Shown here: positions 8,871-16,411 of the stretch, piece after piece
Layout of the letters: every line of letters starts with the position of its first letter
Numbering within the stretch: the first letter of the stretch is position 1
NCBI GenBank assembly: GCA_903896535.1
Contig: CAITYE010000164.1
Coordinates: 1-32,331 of the forward strand
From: an uncultured Paracraurococcus sp.
GTDB taxonomy: Bacteria; Pseudomonadota; Alphaproteobacteria; Acetobacterales; Acetobacteraceae
Reading direction: 5' to 3'
Length of the DNA: 32,331 nt
The notes under the pieces: model-generated
What the model was told of the DNA's origin: nothing
Database searches by the model: none
What the model saw: the letters and a program-made list of their open reading frames with translations, nothing else
Position numbers and translations under genes: made by a program

Positions 8871-9794
8871 GTGAGCGAGACCAGCACCGCCGAGATCGGC
8901 CCCGACCTGTCCGAAGTCCGCGACTGGGTCGACCTGCTGAAACCGCGGGTGATTTCGCTCGTCGTCCTGACCGGCGTTTGCGGCCTGCTGGTGGCCCCCG
9001 GGCGGCTGCACCCGGTCCTGGTGCTGACCGCCGTGCTTTGCATCGCGCTCGGCGCCGGTGCGGCGGGTGCCATCAACATGTGGTACGACCGCGATATCGA
9101 CGCGCGCATGAAGCGCACGGCGAAGCGGCCGATCCCGGCCGGACGGATCGCCCCGGGCGGGGCGCTCGCCTACGGCGTGGCGCTGAGCTTTGCCTCGGTG
9201 CTGATCATGGGGCTGGCCACCAACTGGGTGGCGGCCGGTATCCTGGCGCTTTCGATCGGCTTTTATGTCTTTATCTACACCGCCTGGCTGAAGCGCCGGA
9301 CCAGCCAGAACATCGTCATCGGCGGCGCCGCGGGCGCCTTCCCACCGGTGATCGGCTGGGCCGCGGTGACCGGTAATGTGACGCTGGAGCCGCTGATCCT
9401 CTTTGCCATCATCTTCTTCTGGACCCCGCCGCACTTCTGGGCGCTGAGCCTATTCGCCCACGCCGATTACGAGCGGGTCGGCGTGCCCATGCTGCCCGTC
9501 ACCCATGGCGCGAAGGAAACGCGCAAGCAGGTCCTGATCTACACCCTGGCGCTGCTGCCGCTGACGCTGGCGCCCTGGCTGCTGGGCTTCGCCGGCTGGA
9601 TCTACGCCGGCGCGGCGGTGCTGCTGGGGGCGGAGTTCCTGCGCCAGTCCATCGCCGTCTATCGCGACCGTCAGGATGCCCAAGGCCGCAGCCTGACCAA
9701 CGATGCCCCGGCCAAGAAGTGCTTCCGCTATTCGCTGTCCTACCTTGGCCTCCTGTTCATCGCGCTGGCGATTGACCACCTGATCCTCGCATGA
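8871..9794 (+). CDS. ctaB: Protohaem IX farnesyltransferase (haem O synthase)
   Basis: CtaB transfers a farnesyl group to haem b to make haem O, the precursor of haem A for the oxidase encoded upstream. The 307-residue protein is a UbiA-family prenyltransferase with about nine membrane helices. The first metal-diphosphate motif is Asn69, Asp73 and Asp77 in NMWYDRDID; KPRV near 24-27 and RTAKRPIPAGRI at about 82-93 are typical of haem O synthases. The start is a GTG at 8871, chosen because the sequence from there (SETSTAEIGPDLSEVRDWVDLLKPR) matches family N-termini, while longer readings run back into ctaD. Its stop overlaps the next start (ATGA at 9791-9794). Confidence 0.95.
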   Translation: MSETSTAEIGPDLSEVRDWVDLLKPRVISLVVLTGVCGLLVAPGRLHPVLVLTAVLCIALGAGAAGAINMWYDRDIDARMKRTAKRPIPAGRIAPGGALAYGVALSFASVLIMGLATNWVAAGILALSIGFYVFIYTAWLKRRTSQNIVIGGAAGAFPPVIGWAAVTGNVTLEPLILFAIIFFWTPPHFWALSLFAHADYERVGVPMLPVTHGAKETRKQVLIYTLALLPLTLAPWLLGFAGWIYAGAAVLLGAEFLRQSIAVYRDRQDAQGRSLTNDAPAKKCFRYSLSYLGLLFIALAIDHLILA

Positions 9795-9940
9795 CGCTCG
9801 AGACCATTGCGATGACGCCGGAGGAGCGGGCGGCCTTCGATCGCCGCCGCCGGCAGAAGAACTGGGCCGTGCTGGTGGTATTGGTGCTGCTGGTGGTGCT
9901 GTTCTTCATGATCTCCACGGCCCGGATGACGCCCGGATGA
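9791..9940 (+). CDS. CoxF-like small membrane protein of the oxidase assembly cluster
   Basis: This 49-codon gene overlaps the ctaB stop (ATGA, 9791-9794) and the ctaG start (ATGA, 9937-9940), so all three are coupled. The product begins MTLETIAMTPEERAAF, has a basic RRRRQKN stretch (18-24) and a single hydrophobic helix (about 26-42), then STARMTPG. Short proteins of this form, with a charged N-terminus and one helix, sit between ctaB and ctaG in many alphaproteobacteria and are called CoxF or left hypothetical. Position and form, rather than a catalytic motif, support the call. A second Met at residue 8 has no better ribosome site. Its biochemical role in oxidase assembly is not settled. 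Confidence 0.8.
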   Translation: MTLETIAMTPEERAAFDRRRRQKNWAVLVVLVLLVVLFFMISTARMTPG

Positions 9941-10536
9941 ACGCCCCGTCGCTCCGGCAAAAGAACCGGCGGCTGGCCACCGGGATCGCAGGGATCGCCC
10001 TCGGGATGGTCGGCCTCGCCTATGCCTCGGTCCCGCTCTATCGCCTGTTCTGTCAGGTGACCGGCTTCGGCGGGACGGTGATGGTCGATGGCGGCCCCGC
10101 CCCCGGCGCCACCGCCCAACCGATCACCATCCGCTTCAATGCCAATGTCAGCCAGGGCCTGCCCTGGCATTTCGCCCCCGCGCAGCGGTCGCTCACCCTG
10201 CACCTCGGAGAGGAGGGGGTGGCCTTCTATGTGGCCCGCAACCTGGCCGATCGGCCGGTCACGGGGGTCGCTGCCTATAACGTCACCCCGGCCATCGTCG
10301 GGCGCTATTTCCACAAGACCGCCTGCTTCTGTTTCGAACAACAGACCCTGGCGCCTGGCCAGGACATCGATATGCCACTGGCCTTCTGGGTCGATCCGAA
10401 ACTGGCCGCCGACCCGGCGACGCGGGACATCCGCACCATCACCATCAGCTACAGCTTCTTCCGCAGCCTTGAGGACGCCGATCGGGCGGGGGCGCTGGCC
10501 AATGCCGGCGCGCATGTCGGCCGCGCCACGCCGTAA
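9937..10536 (+). CDS. ctaG: Cytochrome c oxidase assembly protein CtaG/Cox11
   Basis: CtaG (Cox11) delivers copper to the CuB site of subunit I. The 199-residue protein has a short cytoplasmic tail, one N-terminal membrane helix (about 13-35) and a periplasmic immunoglobulin-like domain. The copper-binding CFCF motif is at 130-133 in KTACFCFEQQTLAPGQ, and the conserved cysteine after the helix is Cys39 in YRLFCQVTGFGG. Length and motif spacing are normal. It is translationally coupled to the coxF-like gene. In many relatives ctaE follows, but here the next gene is convergent (stop 24 bp away), so the cluster ends at ctaG. Confidence 0.96.
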   Translation: MNAPSLRQKNRRLATGIAGIALGMVGLAYASVPLYRLFCQVTGFGGTVMVDGGPAPGATAQPITIRFNANVSQGLPWHFAPAQRSLTLHLGEEGVAFYVARNLADRPVTGVAAYNVTPAIVGRYFHKTACFCFEQQTLAPGQDIDMPLAFWVDPKLAADPATRDIRTITISYSFFRSLEDADRAGALANAGAHVGRATP

Positions 10537-10559
10537 AGCCGGCCGGCCCAGCCCTTGGG

Positions 10560-11225
10560 TCAGGCGACGTTCGGCACCCGGACCAGGGTAAAGAGGCCAA
10601 ACGGCGGGCAGGGATCGATCACCGTCGCCGCGCTGACATTTTCCAGCAGATCGCCCAGCGCGAAATCCGGATGCCAGCCGAGGACGCGCGACAGCGGCGC
10701 CAGCGTCCGTTCCGCCCACCAGCGCAGGCCGCGCTCGGCCGCGAAGTGATTGACAAAAAGCAGCTCGCCGCCCGGCCTGACCACCCGCCGCATCTCCCGG
10801 TAGAGCTGCCGTGCATCCGGCACCACGGTCGCCGTGAACATCGCCACCGCGATATCGAAGCTGCCATCGGCGAAGGCCATGTGCTCGGCGTCCATTTCGG
10901 CAAGCCCGGTGACGTTGCGCAGCCGCTGGTCCCGAATCCGGGTCTGGGCATGCCGCAACATGTCGCGCGAGAGGTCGATGCCGGTGACCCGCTTGCGCGG
11001 ATCGTAATGGGGCAGGGCGAGGCCGGTGCCGACGCCGACTTCCAGCACCCGCATCCCCGGCAAGGCATTGACGGCGGCGACCGCACGTCGCCGGCCGGCG
11101 CCAGAGACAGCGCCGAATACCTCGTCATAGACGCCCGCCCAGCGGCGATAGGCGTCCCGCACCGAAGCGGCATCGAGCGCGGCGCGCGGATGGCCTATCC
11201 GGGCTTCCTGAAGCAGCTCCGTCAT
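10560..11225 (-). CDS. pmtA: Phosphatidylethanolamine N-methyltransferase-type SAM methyltransferase
   Basis: This 221-residue class I SAM-dependent methyltransferase has motif I LEVGVGTGLALP (61-72), an acidic residue after the second strand (GIDLS, about 82-86) and a long C-terminal half ending LFTLVRVPNVA. The N-terminal AYRRWAGVYDEVFGAV, VNHFAAERGLRWWAE and LGWHPDFALGDLL are the pattern of the Rhodobacter-type PmtA enzymes, which methylate phosphatidylethanolamine to phosphatidylcholine. Assignment to PmtA rather than UbiE rests on these segments and the length. It is convergent with ctaG and downstream of the EamA gene on the same strand (41-bp gap). No obvious terminator separates it from ctaG. 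Whether it performs all three methylations cannot be read from the sequence. Confidence 0.75.
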   Translation of the reverse strand: MTELLQEARIGHPRAALDAASVRDAYRRWAGVYDEVFGAVSGAGRRRAVAAVNALPGMRVLEVGVGTGLALPHYDPRKRVTGIDLSRDMLRHAQTRIRDQRLRNVTGLAEMDAEHMAFADGSFDIAVAMFTATVVPDARQLYREMRRVVRPGGELLFVNHFAAERGLRWWAERTLAPLSRVLGWHPDFALGDLLENVSAATVIDPCPPFGLFTLVRVPNVA

Positions 11226-11266
11226 GGCTCAGGTAGTACCGCGTGCGGCCGAAACTGGCCAGGGGG

Positions 11267-12151
11267 TTAACGCGTCCCTGCGCCCGCCCGGCTGCGCCGA
11301 TCCGGGATCGCCACCAGCAGCCCCCCGAGGGCGATCACCACCGCCCCCACCAGGGTCATGCCGTCCGGCCAATCCCCGAAGACCAGCACGCCCGCCAGGG
11401 CCGCCCAGATCAACTGGGTATAGGACATCGGCGCCAGCAGGCTCGCCGGGGCCCGGGCATAGGCCAGCACCAGCAGCCCATGCCCGACCGCGCCCAGCAG
11501 GCCGAGGGCGATCAGCATGACCCAATCAGTCCCGCTCGGCGCCAGCCAGACCATCGGTTGCAGGGCCGAAGCGACCAACGCGCCGGCAAAGTTCGTATGC
11601 AGAATGGTCGTGCGGGGATCGTCGATCGTGGCCAGTTTGCGCGTGAGGATCTGGTAGACCGCGAACATCGCTGCCGTCCCAAGCGGTAGCAGCGCCGCCC
11701 AATGCATCGGCGCCCCCCCGGTGAGGAAGGGCGGCCGCAAGGCAATCAGCACACCGACAAACCCGATCGCCACGCCCAACCAGCGCCGCGGACCCACATG
11801 TTCCCGCAACCAGACCGCCGCCAGCGCCACGGTGAATAGCGGTGAAGCAAAGCCGATCGCCGTGCAGTCGGTCAGCGGCAGATGCGCCAGCGCGGTGGAG
11901 AACAGCAGATTGCTGGCCGCAAGCAGCAGCGAGCGGACGGCCTGGAGCACCGGCGCATGCGAGCGCCAGGGAAAGCGACCGGCGACGAGGCGAATGGCAA
12001 CGGCCGCCGCGATCAGCCCGAACAGGAAACGCGCCCACATCAGCTGCGGCACCGCATAGCGCGCGGTGAGCAGCTTGAGCATCGTGTCCATGCAGACAAA
12101 AACCGCGAGCGCCGCGAGCTGGAAGGCGACGCCCGCGAACCGACCTTTCAT
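11267..12151 (-). CDS. EamA/DMT-family transporter
   Basis: The 294-residue protein has about ten hydrophobic helices arranged as two EamA repeats (about 6-140 and 150-285), the second containing YTQLIWAALAGVLVFGDWPDG, typical of drug/metabolite exporters of the RhaT/EamA type. It presumably exports a small metabolite across the inner membrane; the substrate cannot be predicted. The start at 12151 is chosen over an in-frame ATG eleven codons upstream because AGGTG lies at Shine-Dalgarno distance and the first helix then begins near residue 5. The gene is 41 bp upstream of pmtA on the same strand, which suggests cotranscription. Confidence 0.85.
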   Translation of the reverse strand: MKGRFAGVAFQLAALAVFVCMDTMLKLLTARYAVPQLMWARFLFGLIAAAVAIRLVAGRFPWRSHAPVLQAVRSLLLAASNLLFSTALAHLPLTDCTAIGFASPLFTVALAAVWLREHVGPRRWLGVAIGFVGVLIALRPPFLTGGAPMHWAALLPLGTAAMFAVYQILTRKLATIDDPRTTILHTNFAGALVASALQPMVWLAPSGTDWVMLIALGLLGAVGHGLLVLAYARAPASLLAPMSYTQLIWAALAGVLVFGDWPDGMTLVGAVVIALGGLLVAIPDRRSRAGAGTR

Positions 12152-12318
12152 GGCACCTAGCTTGGGGTGTGAAGCGCAAGACACAAGCGATGTCGGCGCA
12201 GATCAGCCCTGCACCGACATGCGACGGGCGCGGCTACCCACGATCAAATCCGTGGCCGGTGGGAATATACCAAAGGCACGAGGCTTCAAATCGTGCCCTG
12301 CGCCCAAATGGGCGCCGC

Positions 12319-12415
12319 GGCCAATGCCGCGCACTTCAGGAAACCGCAGGTTCCGCCCGGCGCATGAGGGCCAGCAAAAGCGAATGCCAGCGGTCAAAGG
12401 GTTTACCGCTGGTAC
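12319..12415 (-). repeat. Dispersed repeat family 2, copy A
   Basis: Read on the minus strand from 12415, this segment aligns with 17537-17640 on the plus strand. Shared blocks include CCTTTGACCGCTG, GCTTTTG, GCGCCGGGCGGAA and TGCGCGGCA. By hand count there are about 16 differences over about 97 columns. It opens with an 8-bp hairpin, CCAGCGGT (12387-12394) with ACCGCTGG (12405-12412), eleven bases past the gcrA stop, and may serve as the gcrA 3' end. Two more hairpins flank or lie in it: GCGCCC-AAAT-GGGCGC (12300-12315) and CGCGG/CCGCG near 12316-12331. Confidence 0.65.
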
Positions 12416-12422
12416 TATCCGC

Positions 12423-12932
12423 TCAGGCCGCATCCTCGCGCCGGTCGCGCACCCGAACATAGGCGATCGCCGCGTGCTCGGCGCAATAGGGCTTACCGAA
12501 GATCGACTCGCCGCCGCAGAAGTGGAAGCCGGGCGTGCCCGGCTCACCGAGCGGCCAGCAGCAGGACCGGTTGCTGGAGCGGGGGAAGGAACGGACGACA
12601 GCGGCCTGGGCGACCGGCGCCGGCGGGGCGACCACCGGGCGGGGGGCCGAAGCGGGCTCGACCCGCCGCGGCGCCAGGGCGGGCTGGCTCGCCGGCATCC
12701 GGAAGACCGGCAACTGGGGCGGGCGGCGCGGCTGCAGGGTCCGCTGCGCGGCCCGGGCTTGCGCTGCCGGATCGCGGCGGATTGGGCTGGGGCGCGCCGA
12801 GAGATTGAGCCGATGCGCCTTGCCGACGATGGCGTTCTTCGAGACGCCCATACGGCGACCGATCTCGGCGGTGGAATGACCTTCCGCCCAAAGCGTCCTC
12901 AGTTGCTCGATCGCCTGCGCCGTCCAATCCAT
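12423..12932 (-). CDS. gcrA: Cell-cycle regulator GcrA
   Basis: GcrA is an alphaproteobacterial sigma70-associated transcription factor that acts with CcrM methylation of GANTC sites to drive S-phase and division genes. The 169-residue product has the N-terminal helix-turn-helix region MDWTAQAIEQLRTLWAEG then STAEIGRRMGVSKNAIVGKAHRLNL (20-44), a proline/alanine-rich linker (about 46-112) and a C-terminal cysteine-rich module with Cys124, Cys125, Cys139, Cys150 and His153 (RSCCWPLGEPG, FHFCGG, YCAEH). An AGGGGG ribosome site precedes the ATG. It stands alone on the minus strand between two other minus-strand units. A 31-bp palindrome lies 22 bp upstream and may be its operator or leader hairpin. 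Repeat copy A follows the stop. Confidence 0.95.
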   Translation of the reverse strand: MDWTAQAIEQLRTLWAEGHSTAEIGRRMGVSKNAIVGKAHRLNLSARPSPIRRDPAAQARAAQRTLQPRRPPQLPVFRMPASQPALAPRRVEPASAPRPVVAPPAPVAQAAVVRSFPRSSNRSCCWPLGEPGTPGFHFCGGESIFGKPYCAEHAAIAYVRVRDRREDAA

Positions 12933-12954
12933 GTGGTATCCCCCTGTCGCTGAC

Positions 12955-12985
12955 TACCATATCTTGCGACCCACAAGATACGGTA
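12955..12985. promoter_or_regulatory. Long palindrome upstream of gcrA
   Basis: TACCATATCTTG (12955-12966) and CAAGATACGGTA (12974-12985) form a 12-bp inverted repeat with one mismatch and a 7-base centre (CGACCCA). The near end is 22 bp before the gcrA start codon and the far end is 88 bp from the upstream terminator, so it lies at or just downstream of the gcrA promoter. It could be an operator for a dimeric regulator or a hairpin in the leader RNA. I do not recognise it as a CtrA, DnaA or GANTC site. Confidence 0.6.
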
Positions 12986-13073
12986 GGCGACACGCCTCAT
13001 CGACCACAAGCTATGGCGTGCCTGGGAGTTGCGATTTTCTGTGGAAAACCCGGTCAGATGTTTCCCGAAAATG

Positions 13074-13103
13074 AAAAACCCGCCGCACCGAAATGCGGCG
13101 GGT
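13074..13103 (-). terminator. Rho-independent terminator of the binding-protein operon
   Basis: On the minus strand, CCCGCCGCA and TGCGGCGGG form a perfect 9-bp GC stem (arms 13079-13087 and 13094-13102) with a 6-base loop. It is extended by one A-T pair and followed by a run of five T (13078-13074) and further T-rich sequence. It lies 26 bp past the stop of the substrate-binding gene at 13129 and isolates gcrA from that operon. Confidence 0.9.
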
Positions 13104-13128
13104 CTGACGGGGGCTGCGCAGCGCGCGC

Positions 13129-14733
13129 TTATTGCAGATCGACGGTCACCAGGTCCTGGAACCAGGACTGCGCCGAGACAAAGCCCTTCACCCGCCGCGA
13201 CATCGCCCGTGGGTTCAGGTCGTGCACGATGTAGAGCCAGGGCGGGTTATCGACGAGCCGGGCATGCGCCTTGGCGTAGGCCGCGTTGAAGGCGGCCTCA
13301 TCGCGGGCGTTTTCCAGCTGGAGAAACGCCGCCTCGAAGGCCGGATCGTTCCATTGCGCCCAGTTGAAGCCGTTCGGCGGCACGAAGGCCTGCAGGAAAT
13401 ACCGCGCGGCGACCGAGGGGTCCGAGGAGGGCGAGGACGGGTTGACCGCGGTGGAGCCGCTCAGGATCGGCGCTTCCGGCCCACTGCGGACCGCGGTCAG
13501 CAGCGTGTTCCACTCGGTCACCTCGAAGCCGACCTCGACGCCGCAGGCCTCCTTCAGGTTCTGCTGCATGTACTCGTTCATCGGCAGCGGCAGCATCTGG
13601 CCGGACCCGGAGGCCGAGATCATGACCTTGAACTTCAGCGGGTTCTGCGGCCCGAAGCCGGCGGCGGCGAGCAGCGCCTTGCCCTTCGCCGGATCGAACG
13701 CATAGCGCTGTTCGGGCGTGCCGAAATTCGGATCGCCCGGCTTCAGCCAGCCGACGCTTGGCTCGGCGGTGCCGTTCAGCAACTGCACCAGGCCGGCGCG
13801 ATCGACGCAGTAGTTCAGCCCCTGGCGGACCCGCACATCCTTGAACGGCGTCGCATTGCCGCCGGTCTGGAAGAACCACGGCCAGACATGCGGGTAGGAA
13901 TTGGTCACCACGCTGAAGCCCGCCTGCTTGAGCGAGGGGATGGCATCCGGCGGCGGCACCTCGATCCAATCCACCTGGCCGGAGCGCAGCGCGGCCAGCC
14001 GGCTATTCGCCTCCGGAATCGGCAATAGCAGCACACGATCAAGCTTCGGCACTCGCGTCGCGTCCCAATAGCCCTCGTTCTTCGACAGCTCCGCCGAGAC
14101 GCGCGGGGTGAATTTCGAGAGCTTGAACGGCCCGGTCCCGGCCGGTGGGGTCAGCGCCACCTTGCCCCAATCCCGCCCCGCCTGCTCAAAGCTCTGCGGG
14201 CTGACGAACAGCACATAGGTGATCATGTAGGGGAAATAGCTGGCGACGCGGCTGGTGGTCAGCGCCACCGTCATGTCGTCGATCTTGCGATAGCCGGCCA
14301 TGATCGGCACCCGCGCCTTGGACGCGCCGGCCCCCGCGGGGTCGAATTGCGGGCTGTCATTGCGGAAATGCCGGTCGAGATTCCAGATCACCGCATCGGC
14401 ATTCAGCGCCGTGCCGTCATGGAACTTCACCCCGGGACGCAGCTTGAAGATCCAGGTCTGCGGATCGGCCGGGTCTTGCGACCAGCTTTCGGCCAGGCCG
14501 GGGCGCAGCGTCGCCGGCCGGTCGGCGCGGCTGAGATCCCAGAGCACCAGCCCCTCATAGGCCGGATAGCCAAGAAAGCGGACGCCCTCGAAGCCGTTGT
14601 TGGGCGCGCCGGTGGTGGTCGGGACATCGGCGGCGGTCATCGCGATGCGCAGCACTTTCTGCTGCGCCAGCGCCGGCGCGGCGGCGAACAGGGCCGCGAG
14701 CGCGACGGCACCGGTACGAAGGGTATTTCTCAT
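13129..14733 (-). CDS. Peptide/nickel-type ABC substrate-binding protein (SBP_bac_5), paralogue 1
   Basis: The 534-residue protein has a signal peptide (cleavage expected after Ala23, ALA-QQ) and the family 5 extracellular solute-binding fold: GFEGVRFLGYPAYEGLV, LRPGLAESWSQDPADPQTWIFKLRPGVKFHDG (about 77-108) and a long C-terminal domain ending FVSAQSWFQDLVTVDLQ. Such proteins bind oligopeptides, nickel-chelates, opines or similar ligands for ABC import. GGGAG precedes the ATG at normal spacing. It is the last gene of a three-gene unit, 40 bp after its paralogue, with the terminator just beyond. Most aligned residues match the upstream paralogue, including almost the whole mature N-terminus, so they arose by tandem duplication. 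No permease or ATPase gene is adjacent. Confidence 0.92.
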   Translation of the reverse strand: MRNTLRTGAVALAALFAAAPALAQQKVLRIAMTAADVPTTTGAPNNGFEGVRFLGYPAYEGLVLWDLSRADRPATLRPGLAESWSQDPADPQTWIFKLRPGVKFHDGTALNADAVIWNLDRHFRNDSPQFDPAGAGASKARVPIMAGYRKIDDMTVALTTSRVASYFPYMITYVLFVSPQSFEQAGRDWGKVALTPPAGTGPFKLSKFTPRVSAELSKNEGYWDATRVPKLDRVLLLPIPEANSRLAALRSGQVDWIEVPPPDAIPSLKQAGFSVVTNSYPHVWPWFFQTGGNATPFKDVRVRQGLNYCVDRAGLVQLLNGTAEPSVGWLKPGDPNFGTPEQRYAFDPAKGKALLAAAGFGPQNPLKFKVMISASGSGQMLPLPMNEYMQQNLKEACGVEVGFEVTEWNTLLTAVRSGPEAPILSGSTAVNPSSPSSDPSVAARYFLQAFVPPNGFNWAQWNDPAFEAAFLQLENARDEAAFNAAYAKAHARLVDNPPWLYIVHDLNPRAMSRRVKGFVSAQSWFQDLVTVDLQ

Positions 14734-14773
14734 CTGACAACTCCCATAACGAAGAGCCCGGCCGCGCGGGCGG

Positions 14774-16366
14774 CTATTGCAGATCGACGCGGCTGAGATC
14801 GATGAACCAGCTCTGCGGGCTGACGAAGCCGGTGACCCGCTTGCTCATCGCCCGTGGATTGAGGTCGTGCACCACCCAGAGCCAGGGCGCGCCATCGACC
14901 AGGCGGGCCTGCGCGGTGCGGGTCAGCGCGTCGCGCTTGGCCGCGTCCGTCTCGGTCTCCAGCGCCGTGAAGGCGGCATCGAACGCCGCGTCCTTCCAGT
15001 GCCCGGCATTCGAGCCTTTCGGCGTGAAGTTCGGCGAGAAGAACCAGCGACCCATCGCCGAGGGATCAGAGGAATGCAGGCTGATATTGAGCGCGTCAGC
15101 GCCCAGCCATTGCGGCTGCCCCGGTTCGTAGCGCAGCCCAGCGAGGAGCGTGTTCCACTCGACCACATCGAAGCTGATCTTCACGCCGCAATGCTGCAGC
15201 AGCTGCGCCTGCAGCAACTCGTTCATCGGCAGCGGCAGCATCTGGCCGGACCCGCTGTTGGAAATCCCGATCTTCAAGGAAAGCGGCTTCTGCGGCCCGT
15301 AACCAGCCGCCGCGAGCAGCGCCTTGCCCTTCGTCGGATCGAGCCCGTAGCGATTCTGCGGGCTGCCGAAATTCGGGTCATTCGCCTTCAGATAGCCAAC
15401 CGCGGGCTCTGCCGTGCCGTTCAGCAGCGCCACCATTTCGGCGCGGTCGATGCAATAGTTCAGCCCCTGGCGGACCCTTTCGTCGGCGACCGGGCTGTCC
15501 GGCCGGCCGGCGGCGAAGACCCAGGGCCAGATATGCGGATAGCTGCCGGTCACCACGGCGAAGCCCGCGGCTTTCAGCGAGGCGATCGCATCCGGCGGCG
15601 GCACCTCGATCCAATCGACCTGCCCCGAGCGCAGTGCTGCAAGCCGGCTATTGGCCTCCGGCACCGGCAGCAGCAGGACGCGATCGAGCTTCGCCTTCTC
15701 CCCCCAATAGGCGTCGTTCCGCACGAACTCGACCTGCTGGCGTGGCACGAAGCGAGAGATCTTGAACGGGCCGGTGCCGGCCGCCGGCAGGGCCGGCACC
15801 TTGCCCCAGTCCCGCCCCGCCGCCTCGAAGCTTTGCGGCGAGGTCAGCAGGACATAGGCGGTGAGATAGGGCCAGTAGGAGACCGGTCGGGTGGTCTCCA
15901 TCTCGACCGTCATGTCATCGATCTTGCGATAACTGGCGAGCACCGGAATCCGGCCCCGCGTGATGGCGCTGCCGGCGGGGTCGAATTGCGGGCTGTCGTT
16001 GCGGAAGAACCGATCGAGGTTCCAGATCACCGCATCGGCGTTGAACGCGGCGCCATCATGGAAGGCGATGCCGCGGCGCAGGCGAAACACCCATTTCTTC
16101 GGATCGGCCGGGTCCTGGGTCCAGCTCTCCGCCAACCCGGGCTTGATGTCGGACAGCCGGCTCGGGTTGCTGTGGTCCCAGGCGACCAAGGGCTCGAACA
16201 CCGGGTAGCCCAGGAAGCGCATGCCTTCGAAGCCGTTATTCGGCATACCCGTGGTGGTGGGCACATCGGACGCCGTCATGGCGATGCGCAGCACTTTCTG
16301 CTGCGCCTGCGCGGCCAGTGGCAGGGCCGCCAACAGGGCGGCCAGGGTGAAACGGGCAAAGGTCAT
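14774..16366 (-). CDS. Peptide/nickel-type ABC substrate-binding protein (SBP_bac_5), paralogue 2
   Basis: The 530-residue product starts with a signal peptide (MTFARFTLAALLAALPLAAQA, cleavage expected before QQKVLRIAM). It then follows the SBP_bac_5 pattern seen in its downstream neighbour, including GFEGMRFLGYPVFEPLVAWD, SGQVDWIEVPPPDAI and the closing FVSPQSWFIDLSRVDLQ. The start at 16366 is preferred over an in-frame ATG 12 codons upstream because GGGAG sits eight bases before it and the signal peptide then begins at residue 1. The two proteins differ mainly in the C-terminal half, so their ligands may differ. It lies 45 bp downstream of a Bug-family gene on the same strand. Bug proteins normally serve a different transporter type, which makes the pairing unusual. 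Confidence 0.92.
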   Translation of the reverse strand: MTFARFTLAALLAALPLAAQAQQKVLRIAMTASDVPTTTGMPNNGFEGMRFLGYPVFEPLVAWDHSNPSRLSDIKPGLAESWTQDPADPKKWVFRLRRGIAFHDGAAFNADAVIWNLDRFFRNDSPQFDPAGSAITRGRIPVLASYRKIDDMTVEMETTRPVSYWPYLTAYVLLTSPQSFEAAGRDWGKVPALPAAGTGPFKISRFVPRQQVEFVRNDAYWGEKAKLDRVLLLPVPEANSRLAALRSGQVDWIEVPPPDAIASLKAAGFAVVTGSYPHIWPWVFAAGRPDSPVADERVRQGLNYCIDRAEMVALLNGTAEPAVGYLKANDPNFGSPQNRYGLDPTKGKALLAAAGYGPQKPLSLKIGISNSGSGQMLPLPMNELLQAQLLQHCGVKISFDVVEWNTLLAGLRYEPGQPQWLGADALNISLHSSDPSAMGRWFFSPNFTPKGSNAGHWKDAAFDAAFTALETETDAAKRDALTRTAQARLVDGAPWLWVVHDLNPRAMSKRVTGFVSPQSWFIDLSRVDLQ

Positions 16367-16411
16367 GGCATGGCTCCCGGCAGGATCTCGCGGGTCATGC
16401 AAGACTCGTGC

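Noticed and set aside
10537-10559. Terminator between ctaG and pmtA
   Set aside because: The 23-bp convergent gap contains only very short imperfect complementarity and no T-run, so I could not support one.
12270-12300. tRNA-like T-loop (GCTTCAAATCGTGCC) near 12285
   Set aside because: No acceptor stem, D-arm or anticodon arm could be drawn around it; it is better explained as a small hairpin near repeat copy A.
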